From the NCBI RefSeq assembly GCF_025642115.1, contig NZ_CP106753.1, positions 2,255,501 to 2,319,500 of the forward strand: DNA of 64,000 nt, in the 5' to 3' direction. Origin of the DNA: Chitiniphilus purpureus. Lineage in GTDB: Bacteria; Pseudomonadota; Gammaproteobacteria; Burkholderiales; Chitinibacteraceae. Position 1 is the stretch's first letter; the number at the start of each line of letters is the position of its first letter. Shown in pieces: positions 17,369 to 27,145 of the stretch. The notes below the pieces were generated by a model. It made no database searches and had not been told where the DNA came from. It was given only the letters and a program-made list of their open reading frames with translations. Made by a program: the position numbers and the translations under genes.

Positions 17369-17866
17369 ATGAAAGAGCAGTTGTCCGCATTGATCGATAG
17401 CGAACTGGGACGCGCCGAGCGGGATCGCCTTGTCGGTCAGCTTGGTGTCGACGAGAGCCTGCGACGCGATTGGCAGGACTGGCATCTGGTGGGCGACGTG
17501 ATGCAGGAGCATCCGCTGCTCTCTCCCGATTTCATGAAGCGCTTTTCCGAACGCCTTGCCGCCGAGCCCATCGTGATGGCGCCGGTGCGGCGTCGTTCGT
17601 TGTTGCGCCGCGCATTGATGCCCCTGTCGGCTGCTGCTTCGGTGGCCTTTGTCAGCGTGGTCGGCTGGCAGGCGTACTATGGCGCTTCCCGGGCCAGCGG
17701 GGGGACGCCAGGGGCCGCGACCACGCTTGCCTCGACCCAGCAGCACAACCCCCTCGACACGGCCCGGATGCAAGGCTATCTCGCTGCGCATCGCCATGAC
17801 GGCGGCAATCCGTTCGCCGGACGTGAGTTCATGCAGGCTTCCTTCGAACCCTCGCAAGCAAAGTAA
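17369..17866 (+). CDS. rseA: Anti-sigma-E factor RseA
   Basis: 165 residues. The N-terminal cytoplasmic anti-sigma domain (MKEQLSALIDSELGRAERDRLVGQLGVDESLRRDWQDWHLVGDVM) is typical of RseA/MucA. One transmembrane helix lies at about 82-103 (ALMPLSAAASVAFVSVVGW), followed by a periplasmic tail. It should hold RpoE at the membrane until DegS/RseP-type proteolysis releases it. It starts 23 bp after rpoE, and its stop overlaps rseB (TAATG). Confidence 0.9.
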   Translation: MKEQLSALIDSELGRAERDRLVGQLGVDESLRRDWQDWHLVGDVMQEHPLLSPDFMKRFSERLAAEPIVMAPVRRRSLLRRALMPLSAAASVAFVSVVGWQAYYGASRASGGTPGAATTLASTQQHNPLDTARMQGYLAAHRHDGGNPFAGREFMQASFEPSQAK

Positions 17867-18870
17867 TGAGAATTCCAAGCGCGTGGTTGCTGGCCGGCGG
17901 CATGTGGCTGTCCAGTGTTTCCCTGCTGGCCGGCGGACCGGCCTCTTCCGCACCGCTGTCAAACGCCGAGGCTGGCCAGTTGGTGCAACGTGTGGCCGAT
18001 GCCGCGCGTCTGAACTCCTATCACGGCATCTACGTACACCAGTACGGTGACCGGTTCGAAACGGTGCGCGTGGTGCATCTAGCGGACGGTGCACGTGACA
18101 TCGAACGGCGCGAGACGCTGGACGGCCCGCCCCTGGAAATGCTGCGCGAAGGCGACAAGGTCGGCCTGTATCTGCCCGAGGATGCCTATCCGGCGTCGGT
18201 CGACCGCCGTTTGATGTCCAAACTGTTTCCGCGGCAATGGCCCGAGCAGGCCCAGCAGCTCCTGGCGGGCTACCAGATCCGCCGGGCGGGGCATGCCCGG
18301 GTGGCGGGTGTGCCGGCCGACATCTATGAATTCGAGCCGCGCGATCGCTTCCGTTATCCGCACCGCTATTGGGTCCATCCCGAAAGCGGGTTGATGCTCA
18401 AGTCGATGATGATCGGACCGCGTAACGAACCCATCGAACTCTTCACCTTTTCCCAGATCCAGATCGGCGGCACCATCGACCGCAAGCTGCTCAAGCCCAA
18501 CCGGCCGTTGCGGACGCTGCCGCTGGAAAGCGGCGAGGGCGAGGCGATCCGACCGCAGGACCCGGAGTGGGAAGTACGTTCGTTGCCGCCGGGTTTTCGC
18601 TTGGTGAAGACCAAGCGCAGTGCCTGGGCCAAGGGCCGGCTGGTGACGCATCACCTGTACAGCGACGGTCTCGTCACTGTCTCGGCATTCATCGAGCCGC
18701 TGCCACGGGCCAATGCGGCGCCGAGCCTTGCGCAGCAGGGCGGCATCAGCTTCTTCAGTCGCCAGTTGGGCACCTATCTGCTGACCGTGGTCGGCGAGGT
18801 GCCGACCGAGACCGTACAGTTGCTGAGCAACGCCTATACCTTGCGCGAGCCTGCGGCTGCGGAGCAGTGA
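17866..18870 (+). CDS. rseB: Sigma-E regulatory protein RseB (MucB)
   Basis: A 334-residue periplasmic protein with a signal peptide (about residues 1-29). The MucB/RseB N-terminal lipoprotein-like beta domain (LNSYHGIYVHQYGDRFETVRVVH through FRYPHRYWVHPESGLMLKS) is followed by a C-terminal domain (WEVRSLPPGFRLVKTKRS through GEVPTETVQLLSNAY). RseB binds the RseA periplasmic part and shields it from cleavage; lipid or LPS signals release it. One-base start/stop overlaps on both sides suggest translational coupling. Confidence 0.93.
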   Translation: MRIPSAWLLAGGMWLSSVSLLAGGPASSAPLSNAEAGQLVQRVADAARLNSYHGIYVHQYGDRFETVRVVHLADGARDIERRETLDGPPLEMLREGDKVGLYLPEDAYPASVDRRLMSKLFPRQWPEQAQQLLAGYQIRRAGHARVAGVPADIYEFEPRDRFRYPHRYWVHPESGLMLKSMMIGPRNEPIELFTFSQIQIGGTIDRKLLKPNRPLRTLPLESGEGEAIRPQDPEWEVRSLPPGFRLVKTKRSAWAKGRLVTHHLYSDGLVTVSAFIEPLPRANAAPSLAQQGGISFFSRQLGTYLLTVVGEVPTETVQLLSNAYTLREPAAAEQ

Positions 18871-19364
18871 TGTCCGGCTGGGTCGCCGTCGATGTGCGGA
18901 TCGTGCGGGTTGAAGGACCCTACGCCTGGGTCCGTCCGCTGCGCCAGGGCAGTTGTCCGCAGTGTGAACGGCAGGGAGGATGCCACGCCGTCGCATTGAC
19001 CCGTCTGTTTGGCGTGGCCCGTGAAGTGCGGGTGGACAATGCCTTGTCGGCCCAGCCGGGCGAATCGGTGCGCATTGGCCTCGCTGCCCGCAATGTGCTC
19101 GCCGCAGCGTGCATCGCCTACGGCCTGCCACTGGCGATGCTGCTGGCAGGGGCGCTGGCCGGCGCCGCGGTGTTGCCGACGCGGGCCGACGCCGGGGCGG
19201 TGTCAGGCGCCGGGCTGGGGTTGTTGCTTGCGTTTGCGTTGTTGCGCCTGGGTTCTCCACGTTGGCGCCACATGCCGCGAATGCTGGGGCGAGCAGGGCA
19301 GTGCGGAACTGTCGCCCCGATTGCGGATTCGAAGTGTTCCCGTTTCATTCACCACAAGCCATGA
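18870..19364 (+). CDS. rseC: SoxR-reducing / sigma-E regulator RseC (MucC)
   Basis: A 164-residue inner-membrane protein. The N-terminal soluble part carries the cluster CPQCERQGGC (about residues 29-38), the RseC Cys motif thought to hold an Fe-S centre. Two transmembrane helices follow (VLAAACIAYGLPLAMLLAGALAGAAVL and GAGLGLLLAFALL). RseC positively affects RpoE and is linked to SoxR reduction in E. coli. The start overlaps the rseB stop (TGATG) and the end overlaps the mucD start (ATGA). Confidence 0.88.
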   Translation: MSGWVAVDVRIVRVEGPYAWVRPLRQGSCPQCERQGGCHAVALTRLFGVAREVRVDNALSAQPGESVRIGLAARNVLAAACIAYGLPLAMLLAGALAGAAVLPTRADAGAVSGAGLGLLLAFALLRLGSPRWRHMPRMLGRAGQCGTVAPIADSKCSRFIHHKP

Positions 19365-20782
19365 AAACTATGTCCAAACAAACTTGGTTGTTTGCTGGCG
19401 TCGTGGCCCTTGCGGCTGTCGGCACCCACGCTGCTACGGCAGTATCCCTGCCCGATTTCACCCAACTGGTCGAAAAGGAGGGACGCGCCGTGGTCAATGT
19501 CTCGACCACTGCAACCCTGCGCGATCCAGGCCAGGGGATCGAAGGTTTGGATGAGGATACCCTCAACCTCTTCCGCCGTTTCGGGTTCCCGTTGCCGCCG
19601 ATGGCGCCGCAAGGGCCGCGCGAGCGCCATGCGCAGTCGCTGGGCTCCGGGTTCATCATCGATGCGGCGGGCTACATCCTGACCAATGCGCACGTGATCG
19701 CCGAAGCGGACGAGATCAAGGTCAAGCTCGAGGACAAGCGCGAGTTCAAGGCCACGGTGGTCGGGTCCGATGCGCGCACCGACGTGGCGCTGCTCAAGAT
19801 CGAGGCGACCAACCTGCCCAAGGTGGATCTGGGCAATCCGGCGCAGCTCAAGGTCGGCGAATGGGTCGCTGCCATCGGCTCGCCGTTCGGCCTGGAGAAC
19901 ACCGTCACCGCCGGCATCGTTTCTGCCAAGGGACGCAGCCTGCCCGACGAAACCTATGTGCCGTTCATTCAGACCGATGTCGCCATCAATCCGGGCAACT
20001 CGGGCGGTCCGCTCTTCAACCTGAAGGGTGAGGTGATCGGCATCAATTCGCAGATCTACAGCCGCTCGGGCGGCTACATGGGCCTGTCGTTCGCCATTCC
20101 GATCGATGTGGCGATGAAGGTGGCCGAGCAGCTCAAGACCAATGGCAAGGTGTCGCGCGGCAAGATCGGCGTGAGCATCCAGGAAGTGAACGAGGAGCTG
20201 GCCAAGAGCTTCGGCCTGCCCAAGGCGTCGGGCGCGCTGGTGTCGTCGGTCGAAAAGGACGGTCCGGCCGACAAGGCAGGGCTCAAGCCAGGCGATATCG
20301 TGCTGCGATTCAACGGGCAGGAGGTCAGCGTGACTTCCGACCTGCCCCGGCTGGTGACCGAGGCCAAGCCCGGCAGCACCGCCAGGTTGCAGGTCTGGCG
20401 CGACCGCGCTGCGCGCGAATTGAACGTCACCGTCGGCGAGATGGACCAGCCCGACCGTGCCTCGGCCGGGCGGGAATACCGTGGCGGCAAGAAGGAGGAG
20501 AGCAACCGTTTCGGGCTGACATTGCGTGAGTTCAACAATCCACGCCATCTCAAGGAACTGGGGATCAAGTACGGCCTTGTGGTGCAGGGCGCGAGCGGCG
20601 CGGCGGCCCGGGCTGGGCTGCAGCAGGGCGATGTGATCGTCGGCATCGGCGGGCAGGAGCTTTCAAGCTCGGCACAGCTCAAGAAGGCGCTGGACGAGCT
20701 CAAGCCCGGCCAGACGCTGCCGTTGCGCGTGCTGCGCAGCGGTGCCTCGCTGTTCATCTCGCTCAAGGCGCCGGAGAAGTGA
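19361..20782 (+). CDS. mucD: Periplasmic serine protease MucD/DegP (Do family)
   Basis: 473 residues with a Sec signal peptide ending THA (about residue 24). Trypsin-like domain with the triad His111 (NAHV), Asp141 (RTDVALL) and Ser214 (GNSGGPL). Two PDZ domains follow (IGVSIQEVNEELAKSFGL and a second ending in VGIGGQELSSSAQLKKALDELKPGQ). It degrades or refolds misfolded envelope proteins and feeds back on sigma-E. Start is the ATG overlapping the rseC stop; a second ATG three codons later is possible. Located in the rpoE operon as in Pseudomonas and betaproteobacteria. Confidence 0.95.
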   Translation: MKTMSKQTWLFAGVVALAAVGTHAATAVSLPDFTQLVEKEGRAVVNVSTTATLRDPGQGIEGLDEDTLNLFRRFGFPLPPMAPQGPRERHAQSLGSGFIIDAAGYILTNAHVIAEADEIKVKLEDKREFKATVVGSDARTDVALLKIEATNLPKVDLGNPAQLKVGEWVAAIGSPFGLENTVTAGIVSAKGRSLPDETYVPFIQTDVAINPGNSGGPLFNLKGEVIGINSQIYSRSGGYMGLSFAIPIDVAMKVAEQLKTNGKVSRGKIGVSIQEVNEELAKSFGLPKASGALVSSVEKDGPADKAGLKPGDIVLRFNGQEVSVTSDLPRLVTEAKPGSTARLQVWRDRAARELNVTVGEMDQPDRASAGREYRGGKKEESNRFGLTLREFNNPRHLKELGIKYGLVVQGASGAAARAGLQQGDVIVGIGGQELSSSAQLKKALDELKPGQTLPLRVLRSGASLFISLKAPEK

Positions 20783-21024
20783 TCGCCCTGACGCTGTACG
20801 GGCGCGAGTATTGCGGGCTGTGCACCACGATGCGCGAGCAACTGGCGCAGCTCGCGCCCACACGGGGCTTTTCGGTGCAGTGGGTGGATATCGACGACGA
20901 TGAGGTGCTGGAGGCGCGCCACGGCGAATGGGTGCCGGTGCTTGCGGACGCCGACGGCACGGAGATCTGCCACTATCACCTCGATCTTGCGGCGCTGGAT
21001 GATCGTCTGGCGAAATTCCGATAG
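20779..21024 (+). CDS. Glutaredoxin-like protein (DUF836 family)
   Basis: An 81-residue thioredoxin-fold protein with a CGLC redox motif (YGREYCGLCTTMREQL) and the cis-Pro segment WVPVLADADGTEI. It starts at GTG overlapping the mucD stop (GTGA), so it is probably co-translated with mucD. The family is widespread in betaproteobacteria next to mucD/lepA, but its target is not established. A periplasmic role is unlikely because no signal peptide is present. Confidence 0.85.
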   Translation: MIALTLYGREYCGLCTTMREQLAQLAPTRGFSVQWVDIDDDEVLEARHGEWVPVLADADGTEICHYHLDLAALDDRLAKFR

Positions 21025-21051
21025 AATCCCGGGCTACTCGAACCGCCGCAG

Positions 21052-21075
21052 GGGCACGCGTTGCGTGCCCTTTTT
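21052..21075 (+). terminator. Rho-independent terminator closing the rpoE operon
   Basis: Perfect 8-bp stem GGGCACGC / GCGTGCCC with a 3-nt loop (GTT), followed immediately by TTTTT. It lies 27 bp after the glutaredoxin stop and 21 bp before lepA. It separates the stress operon from the lepA-lepB-rnc block, or attenuates read-through into it. Confidence 0.85.
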
Positions 21076-21096
21076 ACTGGACTTTCAACGCCGTAC

Positions 21097-22890
21097 ATGA
21101 AGCATATCCGCAATTTCTCGATCATCGCCCATATCGACCACGGTAAATCCACGCTGGCGGACCGGTTCATCCAATTCTGCGGTGGGCTGGAGCTGCGTGA
21201 AATGAGTGAGCAGGTGCTCGACTCGATGGATATCGAGAAGGAGCGCGGCATCACTATCAAGGCGCAGACCGCTGCGCTGCACTACAAGGCGCGCGACGGC
21301 CAGATCTACAACCTCAACCTCATCGACACCCCCGGACACGTCGATTTCAGCTATGAAGTCAGCCGCTCGCTATCGGCCTGCGAAGGCGCATTGCTGGTGG
21401 TCGACGCCTCGCAAGGGGTCGAGGCGCAGACGGTAGCCAACTGCTATACGGCAATCGAGCTGGGCGTGGAAGTGCGCCCCGTGCTCAACAAGATCGACCT
21501 GCCCGCTGCCGAGCCCGAGCGCGTGGCACAGGAAATCGAGGACATCATCGGCATCGAGGCTGTCGACGCGGTACGCGCCTCGGCCAAGGCCGGTATCGGC
21601 ATCGAGGACATCCTCGAAGAGGTCGTCAGCCGCATCCCGTCGCCCAAGGGTGATCCGCAGGGGCCGCTCAAGGCGTTGATCATCGACTCGTGGTTCGACA
21701 ACTATGTCGGCGTGGTGATGCTGGTGCGCGTGGTCGATGGCGAGATCCGCCCCAAGGACAAACTGCTGTTCATGGCCACCGCTGCCCAGCACCTGTGCGA
21801 GCAGGTCGGCGTGTTCACGCCCAAATCGCTCCAGCGCGAGGCGCTCAAGGCCGGCGAGGTCGGGTTCGTGATCGCCGGCATCAAGGAGTTGGCGTCGGCC
21901 AAGGTCGGCGACACCATCACCCATGTCAAGCCGGCCGCCGACGCAGCGCTGCCTGGCTTCAAGGATGTGAAGTCCCAGGTGTTCGCCGGCCTGTATCCGG
22001 TGGAGTCGCACGACTACGAGGCGCTGCGTGATTCGCTGACCAAGCTCAAGCTCAACGACGCTTCGCTGCATTTCGAGCCCGAGGTGTCGCAGGCGCTGGG
22101 CTTTGGTTTCCGCTGCGGCTTCCTCGGCCTGCTGCACCTGGAGATCGTGCAGGAGCGGCTGGAGCGCGAGTTCGACATGGACCTCATCACCACTGCGCCC
22201 ACCGTGGTGTACGAACTGGTGATGAAGGGTGGCGAGGTGGTGCAGATCGAGAATCCCTCCAAGCTGCCCGATCCGTCCAAGTACCAGGAGATCCGCGAGC
22301 CCATCATCACCGCGACCATCCTCGTGCCGCAGGACTACGTCGGCCCGGTGATGACGCTGTGCAACGTCAAGCGGGGCGTGCAGCGCAACATGCAGTACCT
22401 GGGGCGCCAGGTGATGTTGACCTACGAACTGCCGATGGCCGAAGTGGTGATGGACTTCTTCGACAAGCTCAAGTCGGTCTCACGCGGTTATGCATCGCTG
22501 GACTACGAGTTCAAGGAGTTCCAGACGGCCGACCTCGTCAAGCTGGATGTGCTCGTCAACGGCGAACGCGTCGACGCGCTCAGCCTGATCGTGCATCGCG
22601 CCAACAGCGTCTACCGCGGTCGCGAGCTGGTGAGCAAGATGCGCGAGTTGATTCCCCGTCAGATGTACGACGTGGCGGTGCAGGCGGCGATCGGCGGGCA
22701 GATCATTGCCCGCGAGACGGTCAAGGCGATGCGCAAGGACGTGCTGGCCAAGTGCTACGGCGGTGACATCACCCGCAAGAAGAAGCTCCTGGAAAAGCAA
22801 AAGGCCGGCAAGAAGCGCATGAAGCAGGTGGGCAATGTCGAAATTCCGCAGGAGGCGTTCCTCGCCATCTTGCAAGTCTCGGACAAATAA
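21097..22890 (+). CDS. lepA: Elongation factor 4 (LepA)
   Basis: A 597-residue translational GTPase, exactly the usual length. Starts [24 protein letters not shown] (G1), with the switch II motif [19 protein letters not shown] (G4), and the LepA-specific C-terminal domain ([64 protein letters not shown]). It acts on stalled or mistranslocated ribosomes. An upstream TTG would start inside the terminator stem, so the conserved ATG is used. It is first in lepA-lepB-DUF4845-rnc-era-recO. Confidence 0.97.
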   Translation: MKHIRNFSIIAHIDHGKSTLADRFIQFCGGLELREMSEQVLDSMDIEKERGITIKAQTAALHYKARDGQIYNLNLIDTPGHVDFSYEVSRSLSACEGALLVVDASQGVEAQTVANCYTAIELGVEVRPVLNKIDLPAAEPERVAQEIEDIIGIEAVDAVRASAKAGIGIEDILEEVVSRIPSPKGDPQGPLKALIIDSWFDNYVGVVMLVRVVDGEIRPKDKLLFMATAAQHLCEQVGVFTPKSLQREALKAGEVGFVIAGIKELASAKVGDTITHVKPAADAALPGFKDVKSQVFAGLYPVESHDYEALRDSLTKLKLNDASLHFEPEVSQALGFGFRCGFLGLLHLEIVQERLEREFDMDLITTAPTVVYELVMKGGEVVQIENPSKLPDPSKYQEIREPIITATILVPQDYVGPVMTLCNVKRGVQRNMQYLGRQVMLTYELPMAEVVMDFFDKLKSVSRGYASLDYEFKEFQTADLVKLDVLVNGERVDALSLIVHRANSVYRGRELVSKMRELIPRQMYDVAVQAAIGGQIIARETVKAMRKDVLAKCYGGDITRKKKLLEKQKAGKKRMKQVGNVEIPQEAFLAILQVSDK

Positions 22891-22902
22891 CAAGGAAACC
22901 GC

Positions 22903-23859
22903 ATGAACTGGCAAGTGATCGGGGTCGTACTGACCATTGTTGGCGTGCTCCTTTCCGTGATCGGCGCACGGCACGAGCGCAAAGGCGACGAGCCGCCGCA
23001 ACTGGTGCAGTATGGTTATCTCGGCGTGATCGTCGGGGTGTTCATCCTGCTGGTGAATTTCTTCTCGATCGCCGCCGCCATGCTGATCTTCGTGCTGGTG
23101 ACCGGCACGATCTGGTTCGTCGACAAGCTGGTGCTTGCCAAGCGGCGCCGGGGTGCACGGCCGAGCGATTGGGTCGAGTACGGACGCGGCTTCTTTCCGG
23201 TGATCCTGGTGGTGTTCCTGCTGCGCTCGTTCCTGGTCGAGCCGTATCAGATCCCGTCGTCGTCGATGCGGCCGGGTCTCGTGGTCGGGGATTTCATCCT
23301 GGTGAACAAGTACGTCTACGGTATCAGGCTGCCGATCCTGAACAGTGTGCTGGTGCCGGTGGATTCGCCGCAGCACGGCGACGTGATGGTGTTCAACTAT
23401 CCCAAGAATCCTTCGATCAACTACATCAAACGGGTGATCGGCCTGCCCGGCGACACGGTCGAGTACCGTGACAAGCGGCTGACCGTCAATGGCCAGGCAG
23501 TGACGGCGGATGTGCTGGGGCCGGATGAATATGCCGAGGGCATCTACATGAACCCGGTACTGCGGGTCCAGGAAAAATACGATGCCAAACAGTACGATAC
23601 CTTCGTCGTGCCGGATCAACCCTGGATCAAGGAAGACCAGGTCGACAACTTCCCGTATCGCGAAAACTGCCGTTATGATGACAGCGGCTTTGTCTGCAAG
23701 GTGCCCGAAGGCCACTACTTCATGATGGGTGACAACCGTGACCACAGTGCCGACAGCCGCTATTGGGGGTTCGTCCCGGACAAGTATGTGGTGGGCCGGG
23801 CCTTCTTCGTCTGGTTCAACTACAAGCAACTGAGCCGCATCGGCACAATGATCCGGTGA
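22903..23859 (+). CDS. lepB: Signal peptidase I (LepB)
   Basis: A 318-residue inner-membrane serine protease that removes Sec/Tat signal peptides. Hydrophobic N-terminal spans (about 1-20, 38-70, 88-105). Catalytic Ser121 in PSSSMRPG and general-base Lys176 in NYIKRVIGLPGD, with the usual 55-residue spacing. C-terminal GHYFMMGDNRDHSADSRYWGFVP is the box E signature. The ribosome site AAGGAAA is 12 bp after lepA. Confidence 0.96.
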   Translation: MNWQVIGVVLTIVGVLLSVIGARHERKGDEPPQLVQYGYLGVIVGVFILLVNFFSIAAAMLIFVLVTGTIWFVDKLVLAKRRRGARPSDWVEYGRGFFPVILVVFLLRSFLVEPYQIPSSSMRPGLVVGDFILVNKYVYGIRLPILNSVLVPVDSPQHGDVMVFNYPKNPSINYIKRVIGLPGDTVEYRDKRLTVNGQAVTADVLGPDEYAEGIYMNPVLRVQEKYDAKQYDTFVVPDQPWIKEDQVDNFPYRENCRYDDSGFVCKVPEGHYFMMGDNRDHSADSRYWGFVPDKYVVGRAFFVWFNYKQLSRIGTMIR

Positions 23860-23882
23860 TGGCCGGCAAAAGGGGCAGCACA

Positions 23883-24245
23883 ATGCGCAGACAGCAGGGG
23901 TTATCGTTCTTCGGGTTCGTGATCATCGCCATCCTGGTGGCGCTGGCCGCGATCACCTTCTTCAAGGTGGTGCCGACCTACGTCGAGTACTTCAGCGTCA
24001 AGAAGACGCTCAAGACCCTGGTCAAGGAACACGGCTCGGCACCGGCTGCAACCATCCGCGAGGGGTTCGGGCGGCATGCCGTCATCAGCACGATCGAGGC
24101 GGTGAAGGCGGACGATCTCATCATCACCCAGTCCGACGGCAAGACCACCATCAGCGTTTCCTATGAAAAGGTCGTGCCGCTCGTGGCCAATATCAGCCTG
24201 CTGTTCGATTTCGAGGCCAGCGAATCGAGCTCGCCGATCCAGTGA
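23883..24245 (+). CDS. DUF4845 inner-membrane protein
   Basis: 120 residues. A short basic N-terminus and one membrane helix (GLSFFGFVIIAILVALAAITFFKVVPTYVEYFSVKK) resemble a pseudopilin-like start. The soluble remainder (IREGFGRHAVISTIEAVKADDLIIT) is of unknown function. DUF4845 proteins regularly sit between lepB and rnc in beta/gammaproteobacteria, which supports the call. I use the ATG after AAGGGG. An alternative ATG eight codons earlier overlaps the lepB stop. Confidence 0.8.
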   Translation: MRRQQGLSFFGFVIIAILVALAAITFFKVVPTYVEYFSVKKTLKTLVKEHGSAPAATIREGFGRHAVISTIEAVKADDLIITQSDGKTTISVSYEKVVPLVANISLLFDFEASESSSPIQ

Positions 24246-24949
24246 GTGTCGTTCTGCCTGCCGAGCGTCTGGCCCAGGCGCTCGGCCATACCTTCGCCGA
24301 CCCGCGCTGGCTGAGGCAGGCGCTGACGCATCGCAGCTTTTCCGGCACGCACAACGAGCGGCTGGAGTTCGTCGGGGACGGCATCCTCAACGCCGTGGTG
24401 GCCCGCGCCTTGTTTGTGGCGTTTCCACAGCTAAGCGAAGGCGAGCTTTCGCGGCTGCGTGCCAGCCTCGTCTGCCAGGATTCGCTGGCCGTGATCGCCG
24501 CTGGCCTCAGACTGGGCGACTATCTTTACCTGGGTGAAGGTGAACTCAAGAGCGGTGGCCATCGGCGTCCTTCGATCCTGGCGGACGCGCTTGAAGCGTT
24601 GTTCGGCGCAGTATGGTTCGATAGCGGTTTCGAGGCGGCGAGCCGGGTGATCGACGCCTTGTTCGCACCGAGGATTACGGCCATCGACCCTTCACGCGCG
24701 CTCAAAGATGCCAAGACCGCATTGCAGGAATGGTTGCAGGCGAGACGCGTATCGCTGCCGCAGTATCTGCTGATCAGGCAGGAGGGCGAATCGCCGCACC
24801 AGATCTTCGGGATCTGCTGCCGCATCGAACAACTGCAGATCGAAACCCAGGCGGAGGGGCCGAGCCGGCGCGCTGCCGAGCAGGCCGCTGCGGCTGCGGC
24901 GCTTGCGGAACTCAAAGAACGCTATCCGGGCAAGGCCAAGCGCTGCTAG
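24242..24949 (+). CDS. rnc: Ribonuclease III
   Basis: A 235-residue double-strand-specific endoribonuclease that processes rRNA precursors and structured mRNAs. RNase III signature [12 protein letters not shown] (residues 38-49) and the second acidic site [10 protein letters not shown], then a C-terminal dsRNA-binding domain ([27 protein letters not shown] through [25 protein letters not shown] ending). It starts at GTG overlapping the DUF4845 stop (GTGA). The era gene follows after 23 bp. Confidence 0.96.
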   Translation: MSVVLPAERLAQALGHTFADPRWLRQALTHRSFSGTHNERLEFVGDGILNAVVARALFVAFPQLSEGELSRLRASLVCQDSLAVIAAGLRLGDYLYLGEGELKSGGHRRPSILADALEALFGAVWFDSGFEAASRVIDALFAPRITAIDPSRALKDAKTALQEWLQARRVSLPQYLLIRQEGESPHQIFGICCRIEQLQIETQAEGPSRRAAEQAAAAAALAELKERYPGKAKRC

Positions 24950-24972
24950 CGGCCCACCCGACAAGGAATGTC

Positions 24973-25899
24973 ATGTCCGAATCCTTAGCACAGGATGCCG
25001 CCGACGGCCATCGCTGCGGCTTCATCGCCATCGTCGGTCGGCCCAATGTGGGCAAGTCCACGCTGCTCAACCACCTGATCGGGTTGAAGCTGAGCATCAC
25101 CTCACGCAAGGCGCAGACAACCCGTCATCGCATCACCGGCGTGCTGACGCAGCAGGAGGCGCAGTTCATCTTTGTCGACACGCCCGGTTTCCAGACGCGC
25201 CACCGCAATGCGCTGAACCAGGCGATGAACCGCAACGTGACCACGACGCTGGCGGATGTGGACGTGATCCTGCTGGTGGTCGAGGCCGGCCGCTGGAGTG
25301 CCGAGGACGAAGCCGTGCTCAAGCTGATCCCGCCTGACCGTCCCGTCCTGCTGGTGATCAACAAGATCGACCTGCTAGCGGACCGCAGCGCGTTGCTGCC
25401 CTTTATCGAACGGGTTGCCGCATTGCGCGATTTCGCCGCCGTGGTGCCGGTGTCGGCGCAGAAGGGGCAGCAGCTCGATGGCTTGTTGAAGGCGGTGAGG
25501 CCCTTGTTGCCCGCCTCGGTGCCACTGTACGAGGAAGACCAGATCACCGATCGCAACGAGCGCTTTCTCGCCGCCGAGATCGTCCGCGAAAAGATCTTCC
25601 GGCTGATGGGCGACGAACTGCCCTATGCCATGACGGTGGAGATCGAGAAATTCGAGGAGGAGCAGACCAAGGATGGCCGTGAGCTGCGCCGTATCTTCGC
25701 CGCCGTGCTGGTCGACCGTGACAGCCAGAAGGCGATCCTGATCGGCCGCAATGGTGAAAAGCTCAAGCGTATCGCCACCGAGGCGCGTCAGGACATGGAA
25801 AAGCTGTTCGACGCCAAGGTCTACCTGGAGGTGTGGGTCAAGGTCAAGAGTGGCTGGGCCGACGATACCCGGGTATTGCGGCAGCAGGGTTTCGAATAG
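24973..25899 (+). CDS. era: GTPase Era
   Basis: A 308-residue GTPase that binds 16S rRNA and assists 30S maturation. G motifs: GRPNVGKST (G1), TTRHRITG (G2 area), DTPGF (G3), NKIDLL (G4) and SAQKG (G5). A C-terminal KH domain carries [26 protein letters not shown] and ends in [10 protein letters not shown]. The ATG follows ACAAGGAATG. Placed between rnc and recO as in most proteobacteria. Confidence 0.97.
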   Translation: MSESLAQDAADGHRCGFIAIVGRPNVGKSTLLNHLIGLKLSITSRKAQTTRHRITGVLTQQEAQFIFVDTPGFQTRHRNALNQAMNRNVTTTLADVDVILLVVEAGRWSAEDEAVLKLIPPDRPVLLVINKIDLLADRSALLPFIERVAALRDFAAVVPVSAQKGQQLDGLLKAVRPLLPASVPLYEEDQITDRNERFLAAEIVREKIFRLMGDELPYAMTVEIEKFEEEQTKDGRELRRIFAAVLVDRDSQKAILIGRNGEKLKRIATEARQDMEKLFDAKVYLEVWVKVKSGWADDTRVLRQQGFE

Positions 25900-25910
25900 G
25901 CGCGTGACCC

Positions 25911-26666
25911 ATGCCGGCGCCACGCAAGCCTCGGGTGAAGGGCAAGGCTGATGCGCCGCGTGTCGATGCGCAACCGGCCCTGGTACTGCACCAATACCCG
26001 TACCGCGAGACTAGTCGCCTGCTGGAGGTGTTCACCCGCGATCACGGGCGCGTGGCCATCGTGGCGCGCGGTGCGCAGCGCCACGGTTCGCAGGCGCGTG
26101 CGGTGCTGCTCAATTTCCAGCCGCTGCTGCTGTCCTGGTTCGGCGCGGGCGAGGTGAAGACCCTGCACGCTGCCGAATGGCAAGGGGGGGTGCCGCAACT
26201 GACCGGCCAGCCCTTGTTGTGCGGTTTCTATCTCAACGAGTTGCTGCTCAGGCTGCTGCCGCGCGAATCGCCCCAGCCTGCGCTGTTTGCCGCCTATTTC
26301 GATGCGGTACGCGCATTGTGCGTCTTGCCACGCACCGCTTCGGGCGAGCTCGAACCCATCCTGCGCAGCTTCGAATTGTCGCTGCTGGCGTGCCTGGGCT
26401 ATGCCCCCGACTGGCGGTTCACTGCGGATGGACAGCCGGTCATGCCCAATCGTCACTATGGTTTCGTACCCGGTCTGGGTCTGATGCCAAGCACAGCGCC
26501 GAGCGGGGCCTGTCCGGGCGAGACGCTGCTGGCGCTGGCGCAGGGCCACCCCACCGGTCATGCGCTGGCCCAGGTCAAACCGTTGACACGGCAGATGATC
26601 GGTTCGCTGATCGGCGATGGGCCGCTTCATACCCGGCAATTGTTGATCGATTTACAACGCCTCTGA
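25911..26666 (+). CDS. recO: DNA repair protein RecO
   Basis: A 251-residue RecFOR-pathway protein that loads RecA onto SSB-coated gaps. N-terminal OB fold (ALVLHQYPYRETSRLLEVFTRDHGRVAIVARGAQR) and helical C-terminal part (LRSFELSLLACLGYAPDW). The Cys-based zinc motif of some RecO proteins is not visible. It is the last of the lepA-era block. pdxJ and acpS, which often follow recO in betaproteobacteria, are absent here. Confidence 0.92.
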   Translation: MPAPRKPRVKGKADAPRVDAQPALVLHQYPYRETSRLLEVFTRDHGRVAIVARGAQRHGSQARAVLLNFQPLLLSWFGAGEVKTLHAAEWQGGVPQLTGQPLLCGFYLNELLLRLLPRESPQPALFAAYFDAVRALCVLPRTASGELEPILRSFELSLLACLGYAPDWRFTADGQPVMPNRHYGFVPGLGLMPSTAPSGACPGETLLALAQGHPTGHALAQVKPLTRQMIGSLIGDGPLHTRQLLIDLQRL

Positions 26667-26755
26667 CACCACGCGCCGTGGCAAGCTGCCTTCCTGCCGC
26701 CCAAAGGGCTATGCTGACAGGGTAGCGCGAGCGCGCCTGCACAGGAGAACCGGTC

Positions 26756-27127
26756 ATGATCACCATCAGCCATGAGCAGAACTACATTCATGTAGCGGTG
26801 TTGGGCGAGTTCACGTTGAAGGATTTCCGTGAATTCGAGGAAAACGTGCTCTACGAGCTGCGCTTTCACGGCCGGGCCAACTTGTTGTTCGATCTGACGG
26901 AAATGATAAGCTATACGCTGGATATGGCGATCGAGGAAATCCGTTTCGCCCGTGCCCACCGCCGCGATTTCGACAAGGTCGCGGTGCTGTCCAATGATCA
27001 GTGGGTTGCATGGTCGGCGTGGCTCAATCAACTGCTTTCCGAAGCCCGGATCGAGCTGTTCCAGGAGACCGACGCGGCACGTGCATGGCTGGCGCCGCCC
27101 TCGGAGACCGGGCAGGCGCCGGCATAG
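26756..27127 (+). CDS. SpoIIAA-like (STAS-fold) protein
   Basis: A 123-residue protein resembling the SpoIIAA-like family (PF11964 type). A beta-strand start MITISHEQNYIHVAVLGEFTLKDFREFEENV leads to LLFDLTEMISYTLDMAIEEIRFARAHRRDFDKVAVLSNDQWVAW. No phospho-acceptor Ser typical of anti-anti-sigma factors is evident. Family members are poorly characterised; a membrane-association or regulatory role is a guess. Good ribosome site AGGAGA. It lies 18 bp upstream of the PilZ-like gene on the same strand. Confidence 0.7.
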   Translation: MITISHEQNYIHVAVLGEFTLKDFREFEENVLYELRFHGRANLLFDLTEMISYTLDMAIEEIRFARAHRRDFDKVAVLSNDQWVAWSAWLNQLLSEARIELFQETDAARAWLAPPSETGQAPA

Positions 27128-27145
27128 CTACGAAAAGAACATACG

